The notes below the pieces were generated by a model that did no database searches, was not told the DNA's origin, and saw only the letters and a list, made by a program, of their open reading frames with translations. Below, in pieces: positions 18,436 through 27,596 of a stretch of 64,000 nt of DNA. Position 1 is the first letter of the stretch. Each line of letters opens with the position of its first letter. Source of the DNA: an uncultured Sulfitobacter sp. (GTDB lineage Bacteria > Pseudomonadota > Alphaproteobacteria > Rhodobacterales > Rhodobacteraceae); NCBI RefSeq assembly GCF_947500075.1, contig NZ_CANMQS010000002.1:620001-684000 (forward strand), written 5' to 3'. The position numbers and the translations under genes were made by a program.

Positions 18436-19937
18436 TCTACACCGCTGAGCGCCCCCCGGTCGGGACGGTGCGCGACTGGCTGGAGGCCCGCGCGCAGACT
18501 GACCAGACCGCGATTGTCTTCCCAGACACGGGCGACAGCCTCAGCTGGCATGACCTGCGGGCAGAGGCAGCACGGATGGCGCAGGGCATGTATGCCACGG
18601 GCATCGCCAAGGGCGAAAGCGTTGCCATCATCCACCCCAATGGGCGCGAGGGGATACTGGCGCTTTTTGCCGCGCTCTTTGGCGGGTTCCGTGCAACGAT
18701 GATCAACCTTGCGGCGGGGCCTGATGCGATTGCCTATGCGCTGGATCATTCCGGCGCGCGTTTCGTGTTCCTGCATGACAGCCAGCGCGCGACCTTTGCG
18801 CAGGTCGCGCCAGACGGGATGCAGATCCTCGCCCCGGACAGGCTTGCGGGCACAGCCCCCCTGCCTGATCTGGCACCAGACGACCACGCGCTGCTGATGT
18901 ATACCTCCGGGACCACGGGCAAACCAAAGGGGGTTGTGCACACCCACGCCAGCCTGCTGGCCGGCGGCTGGACCACGGCGGTGGCGCATGAGTTGGGCCG
19001 GGAGGATCGCGGCCTCTGCGTGCTGCCGATCTACCACATAAACGGGCTCTGCGTGACGGTGATGGGCGCGCTGGTCTCGGGCGGGTCCTTTGCCATGGTG
19101 CCGCGTTTCTCCGCCAGCCGGTTCTGGGATCAGGCGGAGACGGGGGAGATCACCTGGTTCTCCGTCGTGCCCACGATCATCAGCCATCTGCTGCATGGAG
19201 AGGCGGCGCCAGGCGACAGCCTGCGCGAGCGGCTCCGCTTTGTGCGCTCTGCGTCCTCCGCCCTCGCGGTGGAAACCCAGACCGCGTTCGAGAGCCGCTT
19301 TGGCGTGCCGATCATCGAAACCATGGGCCTGACGGAAACCGCCGCTCAGGTGCTCTCCAACCCGCTGCCGCCGGGCACCCGCAAGGTCGGCTCCCCCGGC
19401 GTGGCGTACGGCAATGAGGTGCGCATCCTCACGGCGGATCTGCAAGAGGCCCCGCGTGGACAGGAAGGGGAGATCGCCATCCGTGGCCCCAATGTGATGC
19501 GGGAGTATCTACACAACCCCGATGCCACCGCAGGCACCTTCGCAGGTGACTGGTTGCGTACCGGTGATCTGGGGCGGATGGATGCGGATGGGTATGTCTT
19601 TGTGACCGGTCGGCTGAAGGAATTGATCATCAAGGGGGGCGAAAACATCGCCCCGCGTGAGATCGACGAGGTGCTGTATGCCCACCCGGAAGTTGTTGAA
19701 GCCGCCGCCTTTGCCCGGCAGTGCCCGCGCTATGGTGAAACCGTCGAAGCCGCCGTTGCGCTGAAACCGGGTGCACAATTGGCGATGGATGATCTGATGG
19801 CCCTGTGTCAGGACCGGCTGGGCGCGTTCAAATCTCCCGGCATCATCCATCTGCTGGAGGAACTGCCCAAAGGCCCCTCCGGCAAGATCCAGCGCCTGAA
19901 GCTGGCAGAGCTGATCCCCGAACGCGCTGGCGCGTGA
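18432..19937 (+). CDS. sauT: AMP-forming acyl-CoA ligase, probable sulfoacetate-CoA ligase SauT
   Basis: A 501-residue adenylate-forming enzyme. The P-loop-like motif MYTSGTTGKPKG is at about residues 156-167, the adenylation motif METMGLTETAAQ follows, then the hinge region WLRTGDLGRMD, and the catalytic lysine lies in PKGPSGKIQR near the C-terminus. SauT activates sulfoacetate to sulfoacetyl-CoA for SauS. The start codon overlaps the sauS stop (ATGA). In Cupriavidus necator the same pair is joined to the permease gene sauU, while here a tripartite transporter takes that role. Specificity is inferred from context. Confidence 0.68.
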   Translation: MIYTAERPPVGTVRDWLEARAQTDQTAIVFPDTGDSLSWHDLRAEAARMAQGMYATGIAKGESVAIIHPNGREGILALFAALFGGFRATMINLAAGPDAIAYALDHSGARFVFLHDSQRATFAQVAPDGMQILAPDRLAGTAPLPDLAPDDHALLMYTSGTTGKPKGVVHTHASLLAGGWTTAVAHELGREDRGLCVLPIYHINGLCVTVMGALVSGGSFAMVPRFSASRFWDQAETGEITWFSVVPTIISHLLHGEAAPGDSLRERLRFVRSASSALAVETQTAFESRFGVPIIETMGLTETAAQVLSNPLPPGTRKVGSPGVAYGNEVRILTADLQEAPRGQEGEIAIRGPNVMREYLHNPDATAGTFAGDWLRTGDLGRMDADGYVFVTGRLKELIIKGGENIAPREIDEVLYAHPEVVEAAAFARQCPRYGETVEAAVALKPGAQLAMDDLMALCQDRLGAFKSPGIIHLLEELPKGPSGKIQRLKLAELIPERAGA

Positions 19938-20033
19938 CCACCCAAACAGTGCAGACAGGCTGATCCGCCGCAAGGCGGGGCAGCGTCCTGTGAATCAAAT
20001 CGACTGCAAAGTGCTTTGGCATTGATTTCGAGT

Positions 20034-20061
20034 TTGACAGATAGGAAAATGTTTTTAACAT
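20034..20061 (+). promoter_or_regulatory. Candidate sigma70-type promoter of the regulator-tdm operon
   Basis: TTGACA at 20034-20039 is followed after 16 bases by TAACAT at 20056-20061, in a locally AT-rich stretch of the 243-base gap between sauT and the GlxA-type regulator. This is a reasonable -35/-10 pair. No clear operator was seen next to it. Confidence 0.45.
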
Positions 20062-20180
20062 GGGGAAACACTGAGGCGGTCTGATCTGCCTCGCTCAGCC
20101 GCAAAGAAGCCCCGTCATGCACCACATCGAACGCTGTACATCCGGTCGCGCTGCGCCCTTTTCACAAGGGGGCACATAGG

Positions 20181-21206
20181 ATGGGACGGCCAGAACCCAA
20201 ATTTCAGGGCGTCGATCATTTCGACCCGACCCTTGGCGGCGCAGAGAGCGCCTGCGTGTTCGAGATTTTCGTCTCGGATGGATTCTGCGACGTGGAGCTT
20301 GCCGGGATCATGCAGGCGCTGCGGACTGCCAATAACGTCCTGGCGCGGCAGGTGTTTTCATGGCGCTGTGTGTCAGATACCCCCGGTATCCTGCGCAGCC
20401 TGCATGGCATGTGTGTCGAGGCCGAAGCGGCCATCGAAGATGTGGTGCCGCCCCATACGATGATTGTGGTCGGCGGACAGATGGGCCGGGGCAACGCCTG
20501 GATGCGGCGCATGCGGGTGATGCAGCGCAAGGCGCTGCCCGTGGTGCTGCTGTCAGATGCGGCGACGGCCTATATCCGCGCTTCGAACCCCCGTGGTCCT
20601 GTCACCACCCAATGGCGCGACGCGGCGCAGCTGGCGGAAACCGGGCATTACCCCGCGCTGACCACCCGCTTTTCGGAAAAGAGCAATGGCGTGATCACGG
20701 CAGCGGGCGGCTCTGCCACCGCAGAACTGATCATCGGCTTGATCGCGCCCTTGATGACGGCCGCACAGGTGGCCGAACTGGGCAATCGCCTGCTGCTGAA
20801 CACCATCCGCAAAAGCGACGCCGAACAGCCCAAGGACATCGCCGACAACACCTGCCTCTTTGACGCGCAGATCACCCAGGCGCTGCGGCTGATGGAAGAC
20901 ACCATCGCCGATCCGTTGCCGATGACCGAACTGGCCTGCGCTGTCGGCATCTCAACCCGGCATCTGGAACGGGCGTTCAAGACCGCGCTCAAGGACACGC
21001 CGGCCCGCTTTTACAAACGCCTGCGCACCAAACGCGCCCGCGCCATGATCGAAGAGACACTGCTGCCCCTGATCGACATTGCCGTGGCCACCGGTTTTGG
21101 CTCCAGCAACACGCTGGCCAAGGCCGTGAAGGATGAATACGGCGTGTCCCCGTCAAAGATGCGGGCGCGCAAGTCCATGAACCTGTTGAAGTTTGAGCGC
21201 AGCTGA
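20181..21206 (+). CDS. GlxA-type transcriptional regulator (DJ-1/PfpI-like plus AraC HTH)
   Basis: A 341-residue regulator. Residues about 25-200 resemble the DJ-1/PfpI amidotransferase-like sensor of the GlxA/GbdR/CdhR group (VFEIFVSDGFCDVELAGIMQAL, TMIVVGGQ). The C-terminal 100 residues carry two AraC helix-turn-helix units (MTELACAVGISTRHLERAFK and DIAVATGFGSSNTLAKAVKDEYG). Regulators of this type respond to quaternary amines and related nitrogen compounds. It lies 34 bases before tdm on the same strand, so control of TMAO demethylation is a reasonable inference. Confidence 0.82.
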   Translation: MGRPEPKFQGVDHFDPTLGGAESACVFEIFVSDGFCDVELAGIMQALRTANNVLARQVFSWRCVSDTPGILRSLHGMCVEAEAAIEDVVPPHTMIVVGGQMGRGNAWMRRMRVMQRKALPVVLLSDAATAYIRASNPRGPVTTQWRDAAQLAETGHYPALTTRFSEKSNGVITAAGGSATAELIIGLIAPLMTAAQVAELGNRLLLNTIRKSDAEQPKDIADNTCLFDAQITQALRLMEDTIADPLPMTELACAVGISTRHLERAFKTALKDTPARFYKRLRTKRARAMIEETLLPLIDIAVATGFGSSNTLAKAVKDEYGVSPSKMRARKSMNLLKFERS

Positions 21207-21239
21207 TAAGATCGCCACAGACCCCGCTGGAGAGACAGA

Positions 21240-23612
21240 ATGCTTGATGACATCTACGCCAAGGTCCGTCCCGGCCCGCCGTCCCCATCCAAGGTTTTCC
21301 TGCCCAGCCAGTTCACCCTGCCACCCGGCACCGAACGATATGTCGTCGAAGGCATGGGCGCGGTTCTGATCCCGGTTTATGCAGGCGACCGCGTCACGGT
21401 GATCAACGACGAAGGCGCGCAGGTCTGCGAAATCGTGACAGCGGGGAAGGGGGGCAAGATCGACCCTGCCATTCTGGACGCGCCCGCCAATGCCACTGCC
21501 GATGGATTGCGCGCACTGCTGACCGGGTTGGACCAATCCCTGCGCGGCTTGCGCATGGGGCTGGACGCCCGCGGCATTGATCTGGCCGACGCAGCAGCAC
21601 TGCGCCTCTTTGACCGTGACACCCGCGCCAAGGCCGAAGAAACGCTGACCGTGACCCGCGACGGATCGCTGATCATCGCAGCCCCCGGCGCGCCGATGGA
21701 TATCGAAGCGCAGGACACCACCACACCGCTGACGGTCATGGTCAAACGCGCCACGCTGAAAAAGCACACGTCCTTTGAACTGCCCGACCCGCTGGCCGAT
21801 CCCGTGGACGACATCCGCGTGCACACCCAAACGGCGGAGGCCTTCTTTGTCAAAGCGGGTGACTACATCCAGATCATCGACGTGGATGGCCGCCAATGCA
21901 CTGATTTCGAATGTTTCTCTGCCCGTAAGCTCGACAAAGGCATTGAACACGCCCTCGACGTGACCACCACCCGAACGCTCATGGGCCACGCATACCCCAT
22001 GCCCGGCCTGCACGCGAAATACTACGATCAGGAGATGCTGCCGCTGGTCGAAGTGGTGCAGGACACCTGCGGCCGCCATGATGCTTTCGCACTCGCCTGT
22101 TCGGCGAAGTACTATGACGACATCGGCTATCCCGGCCACGTCAACTGCTCCGAAAACTTCAACCACGCGCTGAGCAAATACAACGTCACGGGCCGCCCCG
22201 GCTGGATGGCGATCAACTTCTTCTTCAACACCTTCCTCGATGAACACGGCGTCATGTACTCGGATGAGCCATGGTCGCGCCCCGGCGACTACGTCCTGCT
22301 GCGTGCCCTCACGGACATCGTCTGCGTCTCAAGCGCATGCCCCGACGACACCAGCCCCGCAAACGGCTGGAACCCCACTGATATCCACGTGCGCACCTAT
22401 TCGGGCAAGGAAACCTTCCAGCGGTCCGTCGCCTACCGCCCCACACCAGAAGCAGAGCCCAAGATGACCAAACAAACCGGCTTCCACGACCAATTCGCCA
22501 AACACACGCGCAATTTCATCGAATACAACGGGTATTGGCTGGCCAATTGCTATGCCGAAGCGGGCGCGATTGCCGAATACCACGCCTGCCGTGAAAAAGC
22601 GGTGATCATGGACCTCAGCCCCCTGCGCAAGTTTGAGATCACCGGGCCAGATGCGGAGGCTCTGTGTCAGTACGTCTTCACCCGCAACATGAAGACCCTG
22701 CCCGTGGGCGGCGTGGTCTATACGGCCATGTGTTATGAACACGGCGGCATGATCGACGACGGCACAGTCTTCCGGCTCGACAAGGACAATTTCCGCTGGA
22801 TCGGCGGCAATGACTACGGCGGTGAATGGCTGCGGGAGCAGGCAGAAAAGCTGGGGCTGAAGGTGCTGGTGCGCTCCTCCACGGACCAGTTGCACAATGT
22901 CGCCGTGCAAGGCCCTGAAAGCCGCGATTTGCTGCGCAAGATCGTCTGGACCGCGCCCCATAACCCGGAATTCGACCAATTGGGCTGGTTCCGCTTCACG
23001 CCCGCGCGGCTCAATGATGAAAACGGCACGCCCTTTGTTGTCTCCCGCACCGGCTATACGGGCGAGTTGGGGTATGAAGTCATGTGCCACCCCAAGCATT
23101 GCGATGAGATTTTCGGGGCGATCTGGGAAGCCGGGCAGGGGCATGGCCTGACGCCCATGGGGCTGGAAGCGCTGGACATGGTGCGGATTGAAGCGGGGCT
23201 GATCTTTGCCGGCTACGATTTTTCTGACCAGACGGACCCTTACGAGGCGGGCATTGGCTTCACCGTGCCGCTCAAGTCCAAACCGGATGATTTCATCGGG
23301 CGCGATGCCCTGATCCGCCGCAAGGAACACCCGCAGCGCAAGCTCGTGGGCCTCGACATCGACAGCGCGGTGAACGTGGGGCATGGCGATTGCATCCACG
23401 TGGGCCGCGCGCAGATCGGCGAAGTGACGTCTTCCATGCGCTCGCCCTTGCTTGACCGCAATATCGCGCTGGCGCGGGTCGATGTGGCCCATGCCGAACC
23501 GGGTACGCAGCTGGAGATCGGCAAGCTGGACGGGCACCAGAAACGCCTGCCTGCCACGATCCGCAAGGACCTCGCAGCCTTTGATCCGGCCAAGGAACGC
23601 CCGCGGTCATGA
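21240..23612 (+). CDS. tdm: Trimethylamine N-oxide demethylase Tdm (DUF1989 plus GcvT fusion)
   Basis: A 790-residue two-domain enzyme. Residues about 1-390 are the DUF1989 (urea carboxylase-associated) part, with QCTDFECFSARKLDKG, LACSAKYYDDIGYPGHVNCSENF and several cysteines suited to the Zn site. Residues about 415-780 are a GcvT-like folate-binding domain (DLSPLRKFEITG, SRTGYTGELGYEVM, GLEALDMVRIEAGL). This fusion is characteristic of Tdm, which converts TMAO to dimethylamine and formaldehyde, the latter probably captured by tetrahydrofolate. GGAGAGAC precedes the ATG. The tmm gene lies convergently downstream, which supports the call. Confidence 0.9.
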   Translation: MLDDIYAKVRPGPPSPSKVFLPSQFTLPPGTERYVVEGMGAVLIPVYAGDRVTVINDEGAQVCEIVTAGKGGKIDPAILDAPANATADGLRALLTGLDQSLRGLRMGLDARGIDLADAAALRLFDRDTRAKAEETLTVTRDGSLIIAAPGAPMDIEAQDTTTPLTVMVKRATLKKHTSFELPDPLADPVDDIRVHTQTAEAFFVKAGDYIQIIDVDGRQCTDFECFSARKLDKGIEHALDVTTTRTLMGHAYPMPGLHAKYYDQEMLPLVEVVQDTCGRHDAFALACSAKYYDDIGYPGHVNCSENFNHALSKYNVTGRPGWMAINFFFNTFLDEHGVMYSDEPWSRPGDYVLLRALTDIVCVSSACPDDTSPANGWNPTDIHVRTYSGKETFQRSVAYRPTPEAEPKMTKQTGFHDQFAKHTRNFIEYNGYWLANCYAEAGAIAEYHACREKAVIMDLSPLRKFEITGPDAEALCQYVFTRNMKTLPVGGVVYTAMCYEHGGMIDDGTVFRLDKDNFRWIGGNDYGGEWLREQAEKLGLKVLVRSSTDQLHNVAVQGPESRDLLRKIVWTAPHNPEFDQLGWFRFTPARLNDENGTPFVVSRTGYTGELGYEVMCHPKHCDEIFGAIWEAGQGHGLTPMGLEALDMVRIEAGLIFAGYDFSDQTDPYEAGIGFTVPLKSKPDDFIGRDALIRRKEHPQRKLVGLDIDSAVNVGHGDCIHVGRAQIGEVTSSMRSPLLDRNIALARVDVAHAEPGTQLEIGKLDGHQKRLPATIRKDLAAFDPAKERPRS

Positions 23613-24004
23613 CCCGGACGGTGCTGGATCAGATCGGCGGCGAAGACGCCCTGCGCACGATGGTTGAGCATTTCTACGATCTGGTGGAATCCCTGCCCGA
23701 AGGGCGCCAGATCGTGCATCTGCACATGGAGGGCCACGGCATCGCCCATACCCGGCAGGAGCAGTTCAACTTCATGTCCGGTTTCATGGGCGGGCGGCAG
23801 TATTACATGGAAAAGCACCGGCATATGAACGTGAAGGAGATTCACGCCCATGTGCCGATCCGTGTTCAGGACGCTGAAGACTGGTTGTCGATCATGGACA
23901 AGACGCTGGCGGATCTAAACCATACGGGGCCGCACATTGACCGGCTGCGCACCACACTGCGGCGTGTGGCGCTGATCCTGGTGAACGATGGAAAGGTGGC
24001 ATGA
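23609..24004 (+). CDS. Group II truncated haemoglobin
   Basis: A 131-residue globin-like protein whose ATG overlaps the tdm stop. Group II features are GGEDALRTMVEHFYDLVE at the N-terminus, FMSGFMGGRQYYMEKH in the middle with a GG-x-x-Y-x-E-K-H core, and IHAHVPI carrying the probable proximal histidine. A DAEDWLSIMDKTL helix is near the end. Such proteins bind O2, NO or peroxide. The tight coupling with tdm suggests a role linked to methylamine oxidation, where O2-dependent enzymes and reactive aldehydes occur. The exact job is unknown. Confidence 0.8.
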   Translation: MTRTVLDQIGGEDALRTMVEHFYDLVESLPEGRQIVHLHMEGHGIAHTRQEQFNFMSGFMGGRQYYMEKHRHMNVKEIHAHVPIRVQDAEDWLSIMDKTLADLNHTGPHIDRLRTTLRRVALILVNDGKVA

Positions 24005-24381
24005 GGCGCCGGTTTGTCCTGGCAGCGGTCTGCGCGCTTCTGGCGGCGCCTGCCGCTGCGCAGGCGGTCAAGCTCAAGGTGCATGAGATCGATGCGCTGC
24101 TCAGTGGCAATACGGCGGTGGGCAAGTGGGAAGGCCAACCATACCGCCAGTACTTCGGCGATGATGGCGTGACGCTGTATGCCCAGGACGGCGCGCGCAC
24201 GGCCCGTGGCCTGTGGCGACTGGATGCAGAGCGGGACGAATACCAAAGCCAATGGCCGGGTGATGCGGAATGGGAGGGCTGGTACGTGATGGAATACGCA
24301 GGCGACTTCTTCTGGGTCAGCAAATCAACGCCGCCAACACCCTTCCGTATGGTGCCCGGAGCGCAGTTGGTGGCGGAATGA
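24001..24381 (+). CDS. Small exported protein in the tdm operon
   Basis: A 126-residue protein with a clear signal peptide (MRRRFVLAAVCALLAAPAAAQA). The mature part is acidic and rich in Trp, Tyr and Gly (WRLDAERDEYQSQWPGDAEWEGW), and looks like a compact beta domain without cysteine. It overlaps the globin stop by ATGA and the next gene by ATGA, so it is co-translated. I recognise no functional family. A periplasmic accessory role in amine metabolism is a guess from position. Confidence 0.7.
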   Translation: MRRRFVLAAVCALLAAPAAAQAVKLKVHEIDALLSGNTAVGKWEGQPYRQYFGDDGVTLYAQDGARTARGLWRLDAERDEYQSQWPGDAEWEGWYVMEYAGDFFWVSKSTPPTPFRMVPGAQLVAE

Positions 24382-24791
24382 GGGGTGTGGCGCTGGCCTG
24401 TTGTCTGACGCTGGCGATGCCACTGCCCGCTGCGGCTCAGGATTTCTGTGACATGCTGGAGGAGATGATCGCGGGCAGGGCGGTGGCATCCACCGACGCC
24501 ATGCTGTGCAGCTCATCCAAAGGCCAGTCCGGTGCAACGGCCCAGCATTGCCGCTGGCCTTTCAGCTTTCGTGCGGCGGATGCACATGTCGCCTTTGAAG
24601 CGGTTTCAGCGGATGTGGCGGCTTGCCTGAATGCCGTAGCCAGGACGGAGGAAGGCGAAGTGAACCATCCCGATACCTACGACCAACGGCTGTTTGACAT
24701 TAAGAACGGCACCGTAACCGTCGCCCTGAAAGACAAAGGTGCCTTGCAGCAAACCTTCGTCTTCCTGAGGGTCGAACGCAACGCACCCTAG
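24378..24791 (+). CDS. Small exported cysteine-containing protein in the tdm operon
   Basis: A 137-residue protein with a signal peptide ([21 protein letters not shown]). The mature chain begins [10 protein letters not shown] and has further cysteines at MLCSSSK, QHCRWPF and ACLNAV, so two disulfides are possible. It starts at the ATGA overlap with the previous gene; an upstream open frame from 24270 would overlap too far. Its TAG stop shares a CTAG with the stop of the convergent tmm. No family is recognised. Confidence 0.65.
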   Translation: MRGVALACCLTLAMPLPAAAQDFCDMLEEMIAGRAVASTDAMLCSSSKGQSGATAQHCRWPFSFRAADAHVAFEAVSADVAACLNAVARTEEGEVNHPDTYDQRLFDIKNGTVTVALKDKGALQQTFVFLRVERNAP

Positions 24792-26125
24792 TTCTGCAAA
24801 TAGACCTCAAGGCTGTCGTCCAGCGCGTCTTTCCACGGCGTGTGGTGCATCGGTGCCATCGTGCCTGTGATCACCGATTTATAGGCGTTGTTGCGGAAAG
24901 TCATGATGTCGGCCTTCTTGTGGCCCTTCCACTCTTTGAACGCCTGACAGGCGCCTTCAACGTCAAAGCTGGGGTAATCGGTCAGCTCCATCAGTTCCTT
25001 GGTGTAATCGCCCTGATACCAGATGCAGTCGTAATCATCCTTCAAGGCCGCTTCGCCCGCTGTGCGCGCGTCAATGTCTGCCTGCATCGCAGCGCGATCC
25101 GGAATGTCGACCCGCCCCATGATCACGTCACGCGCCCACCAGGCCTGCACGTCAAACATGTTGAAGGTGAACCACTGGTCCTGCATCCCCAGATAAAAGA
25201 CGTTGGGGTTGTTGATGTAGGCCACCCCTTTGTAGAGGTCCGGCGTCGCCAGAATGTTGGGGCACCGCAGGCGGATGTTGTCGGCCATGAAGGGGAAGTG
25301 GTGTCTGTACCCGGTGCACAGGATGATCGCGTCCACCTCCCTGGTGGTGCCATCCTTGAAGTGCGCGGTGTTCCCGACGACCTTCGTAAGCAGCGGCACC
25401 TCAGCCCAGTTGTCGGGCCAGTGATAGCCCATCGCGGCGGTGCGGTGGCTGACGGTGATGGATTTCGCGCCGTACTTCCAACACTGCGAGCCGATGTCCT
25501 CGGCGGAGTAGGAGGTGCCGATCAGCAGCAGATCCATGTCCTTGAATTCCATCGCGTCGCGGAAATCATGAGCATGCAGGACGCGGCCTTTGAAGGTGTC
25601 AAACCCTTCAAACTCAGGCACATTGGGCGTTGAGAAGTGGCCGGATGCACAGACGACGTAGTCAAATACCTCCTCATATTCAGTATCTTCCGGCAGGTTC
25701 CTTACCTTAACTGTGAACTTGCCGTCCGCCGTTTCCTCCACACTGCGCACCACGGTCTCAAACCGGATCATGTCACGCACGCCGGCCTTCTTTACCCGCC
25801 CTTCGATATAGTCAAACAACACCGCGCGCGGGGGGTAGCTGGCAATCTGCTTGCCGAAATGCTCCTCAAAGGAATAATCCGCAAATTCAAGACCTTCCTT
25901 GGGGCCGTTCGACCAAAGATAACGGTACATGGAGCCGTGCACAGGCTCCCCGTACTGGTCCACGCCCGTGCGCCACGTGTAGTTCCACAGCCCACCCCAG
26001 TTTGCTTGCTTTTCAAAGCAGACAATCTCCGGAATCTCCGCTCCTTTTTCCTTTGCGGATTGAAAGGCACGCAGTTGTGCCAGACCGGAAGGGCCTGCAC
26101 CGATGATGGCGACACGTTTGGTCAT
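24788..26125 (-). CDS. tmm: Trimethylamine monooxygenase Tmm (class B flavin monooxygenase)
   Basis: A 445-residue FMO-type enzyme oxidising TMA to TMAO with NADPH and O2; known Tmm enzymes also oxidise dimethylsulfide to DMSO. The FAD motif GAGPSG is at 9-14, the FMO signature [11 protein letters not shown] at 178-188 and the NADPH motif GTSYSA at 203-208. The [16 protein letters not shown] segment is like known Tmm proteins. It is the last gene of the leftward mgsABC-gmaS-tmm set and is convergent with the tdm operon. Length and context fit Tmm rather than a generic Baeyer-Villiger enzyme. Confidence 0.92.
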   Translation of the reverse strand: MTKRVAIIGAGPSGLAQLRAFQSAKEKGAEIPEIVCFEKQANWGGLWNYTWRTGVDQYGEPVHGSMYRYLWSNGPKEGLEFADYSFEEHFGKQIASYPPRAVLFDYIEGRVKKAGVRDMIRFETVVRSVEETADGKFTVKVRNLPEDTEYEEVFDYVVCASGHFSTPNVPEFEGFDTFKGRVLHAHDFRDAMEFKDMDLLLIGTSYSAEDIGSQCWKYGAKSITVSHRTAAMGYHWPDNWAEVPLLTKVVGNTAHFKDGTTREVDAIILCTGYRHHFPFMADNIRLRCPNILATPDLYKGVAYINNPNVFYLGMQDQWFTFNMFDVQAWWARDVIMGRVDIPDRAAMQADIDARTAGEAALKDDYDCIWYQGDYTKELMELTDYPSFDVEGACQAFKEWKGHKKADIMTFRNNAYKSVITGTMAPMHHTPWKDALDDSLEVYLQN

Positions 26126-26201
26126 GGGTGATTTATCCTTTTTTTACAGTAAATAGTCAGCAGTTATGAAGGTGACACATGAGGTATGGGTGATAAGCCG
26201 C

Positions 26202-27530
26202 TCAAATATCTAGTGTATTATCCTTTTCCCACTGGCTGAAGTGGGATGTGAAGTCATTCCATTCCTGCATCTTCATCTTCAGATACGCGGCGGAGAATTC
26301 CTCTCCCATTGACGCCTTGAGCTCCTTGTCCCGGTCATAGGCCCGCAGCGCATCGAGCATATTGAGCGGCAGTTTTGGCGCGCCCCGCACCTTGTGGCCC
26401 TCTGCGTACATGTCGATGTCGTGCCGCTTGCCGGGATCGGCTTTGGACCGGATGCCGGACAGACCCGCGGCGATGATCACCGCCTGCAACAGATAGGGGT
26501 TTGCCGCCCCATCAGGCAGGCGCAGTTCAAACCGGCCGGGGCCGGGGACACGGACCATGTGCGTGCGGTTGTTGCCGGTCCAGGTGACCGTGTTGGGCGC
26601 CCAGGTGGCCCCGGACATGGTGCGTGGCGCGTTGATGCGTTTATAGCTGTTCACCGTCGGGTTGGTGATCGCGGCCAGCGCGCTGGCGTGTTTCATGATC
26701 CCGCCAAGGAAATGCTTGCCACGCTCGGACAGGCCAACCTCGCCGGTCTGGCCTTCGCCTTCGCCCGCAAACACGTTGGTCTTGGCCGCAGCCCCCGGCG
26801 CGTCCCAGACGGAGATATGCGCGTGGCAACCATTACCTGTCAGCCCCTCAACAGGCTTGGGCATGAAGGTCGCGCGGTAGCCGTGTTTCTCCGCCAAGCA
26901 TTTCGCCATGAACTTGAAGAACGAGTGCTTGTCGGCTGTTTTCAAAGCATCATCGAAGTCCCAGTTCATCTCCCACTGGCCGTTCGCGTCCTCGTGGTCA
27001 TTCTGGTAGGGGTTCCAGCCCATCTCCAGCATATGATCCGAAATCTCCCGGATGACATCCAGACGGCGCATGAACGCCTGCTGGTCATAGCAGGGCTTGG
27101 CGGCGGTATCGAAGCTGTCGGAAATTGCATCACCTTCGGGGGTCAGCAGGAAAAACTCCGCCTCAATGCCGGTCTTGACGTGCATGCCCTCGGCGGCGGC
27201 CTGTGCAATCAGCTTGCGCAGCACGACACGCGGGGCTTGTTCCACGGGCGCGTCTTCCATCACGCAATCGGCGGGGACCCAGGCGATCTCCTTGTTCCAC
27301 GGCAGGATGATCACCGCCTCCGGATCAGGCACGGCCAGCATGTCGGGATGCGCGGGCGTCAGGTCGAGCCATGTGGCAAAACCCGCAAATCCTGCGCCAT
27401 CCTCCTGCATGTCCGCAATCGCGCGGGCAGGGACCAGTTTGGCGCGTTGCCCGCCAAAAAGGTCCGTGAAGGAGATCATGAAATACTTAACACCGTTCTC
27501 TTCGGCGAATTTAGCGAGGTCTGTTGCCAT
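26202..27530 (-). CDS. gmaS: Gamma-glutamylmethylamide synthetase GmaS
   Basis: A 442-residue glutamine-synthetase-fold enzyme that ligates monomethylamine to glutamate using ATP. The GS-type metal and nucleotide motifs are present: GIEAEFFLLTPEGD, the GNGCHAHISV loop, and RTHMVRVPGPGRFELRLPDG at the C-terminal active site. It is followed by tmm and preceded by the three mgs genes, the classic N-methylglutamate pathway arrangement, which separates it from GlnA or GlnT. It acts in the cytoplasm as the entry point for methylamine nitrogen and carbon. Confidence 0.92.
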   Translation of the reverse strand: MATDLAKFAEENGVKYFMISFTDLFGGQRAKLVPARAIADMQEDGAGFAGFATWLDLTPAHPDMLAVPDPEAVIILPWNKEIAWVPADCVMEDAPVEQAPRVVLRKLIAQAAAEGMHVKTGIEAEFFLLTPEGDAISDSFDTAAKPCYDQQAFMRRLDVIREISDHMLEMGWNPYQNDHEDANGQWEMNWDFDDALKTADKHSFFKFMAKCLAEKHGYRATFMPKPVEGLTGNGCHAHISVWDAPGAAAKTNVFAGEGEGQTGEVGLSERGKHFLGGIMKHASALAAITNPTVNSYKRINAPRTMSGATWAPNTVTWTGNNRTHMVRVPGPGRFELRLPDGAANPYLLQAVIIAAGLSGIRSKADPGKRHDIDMYAEGHKVRGAPKLPLNMLDALRAYDRDKELKASMGEEFSAAYLKMKMQEWNDFTSHFSQWEKDNTLDI

Positions 27531-27596
27531 GTTGTGTCTTCCCTATCGGTCTTAGAGCGAGGGCGCGTGCATGATGCCGCGCCCTTCGTTGTGAAT

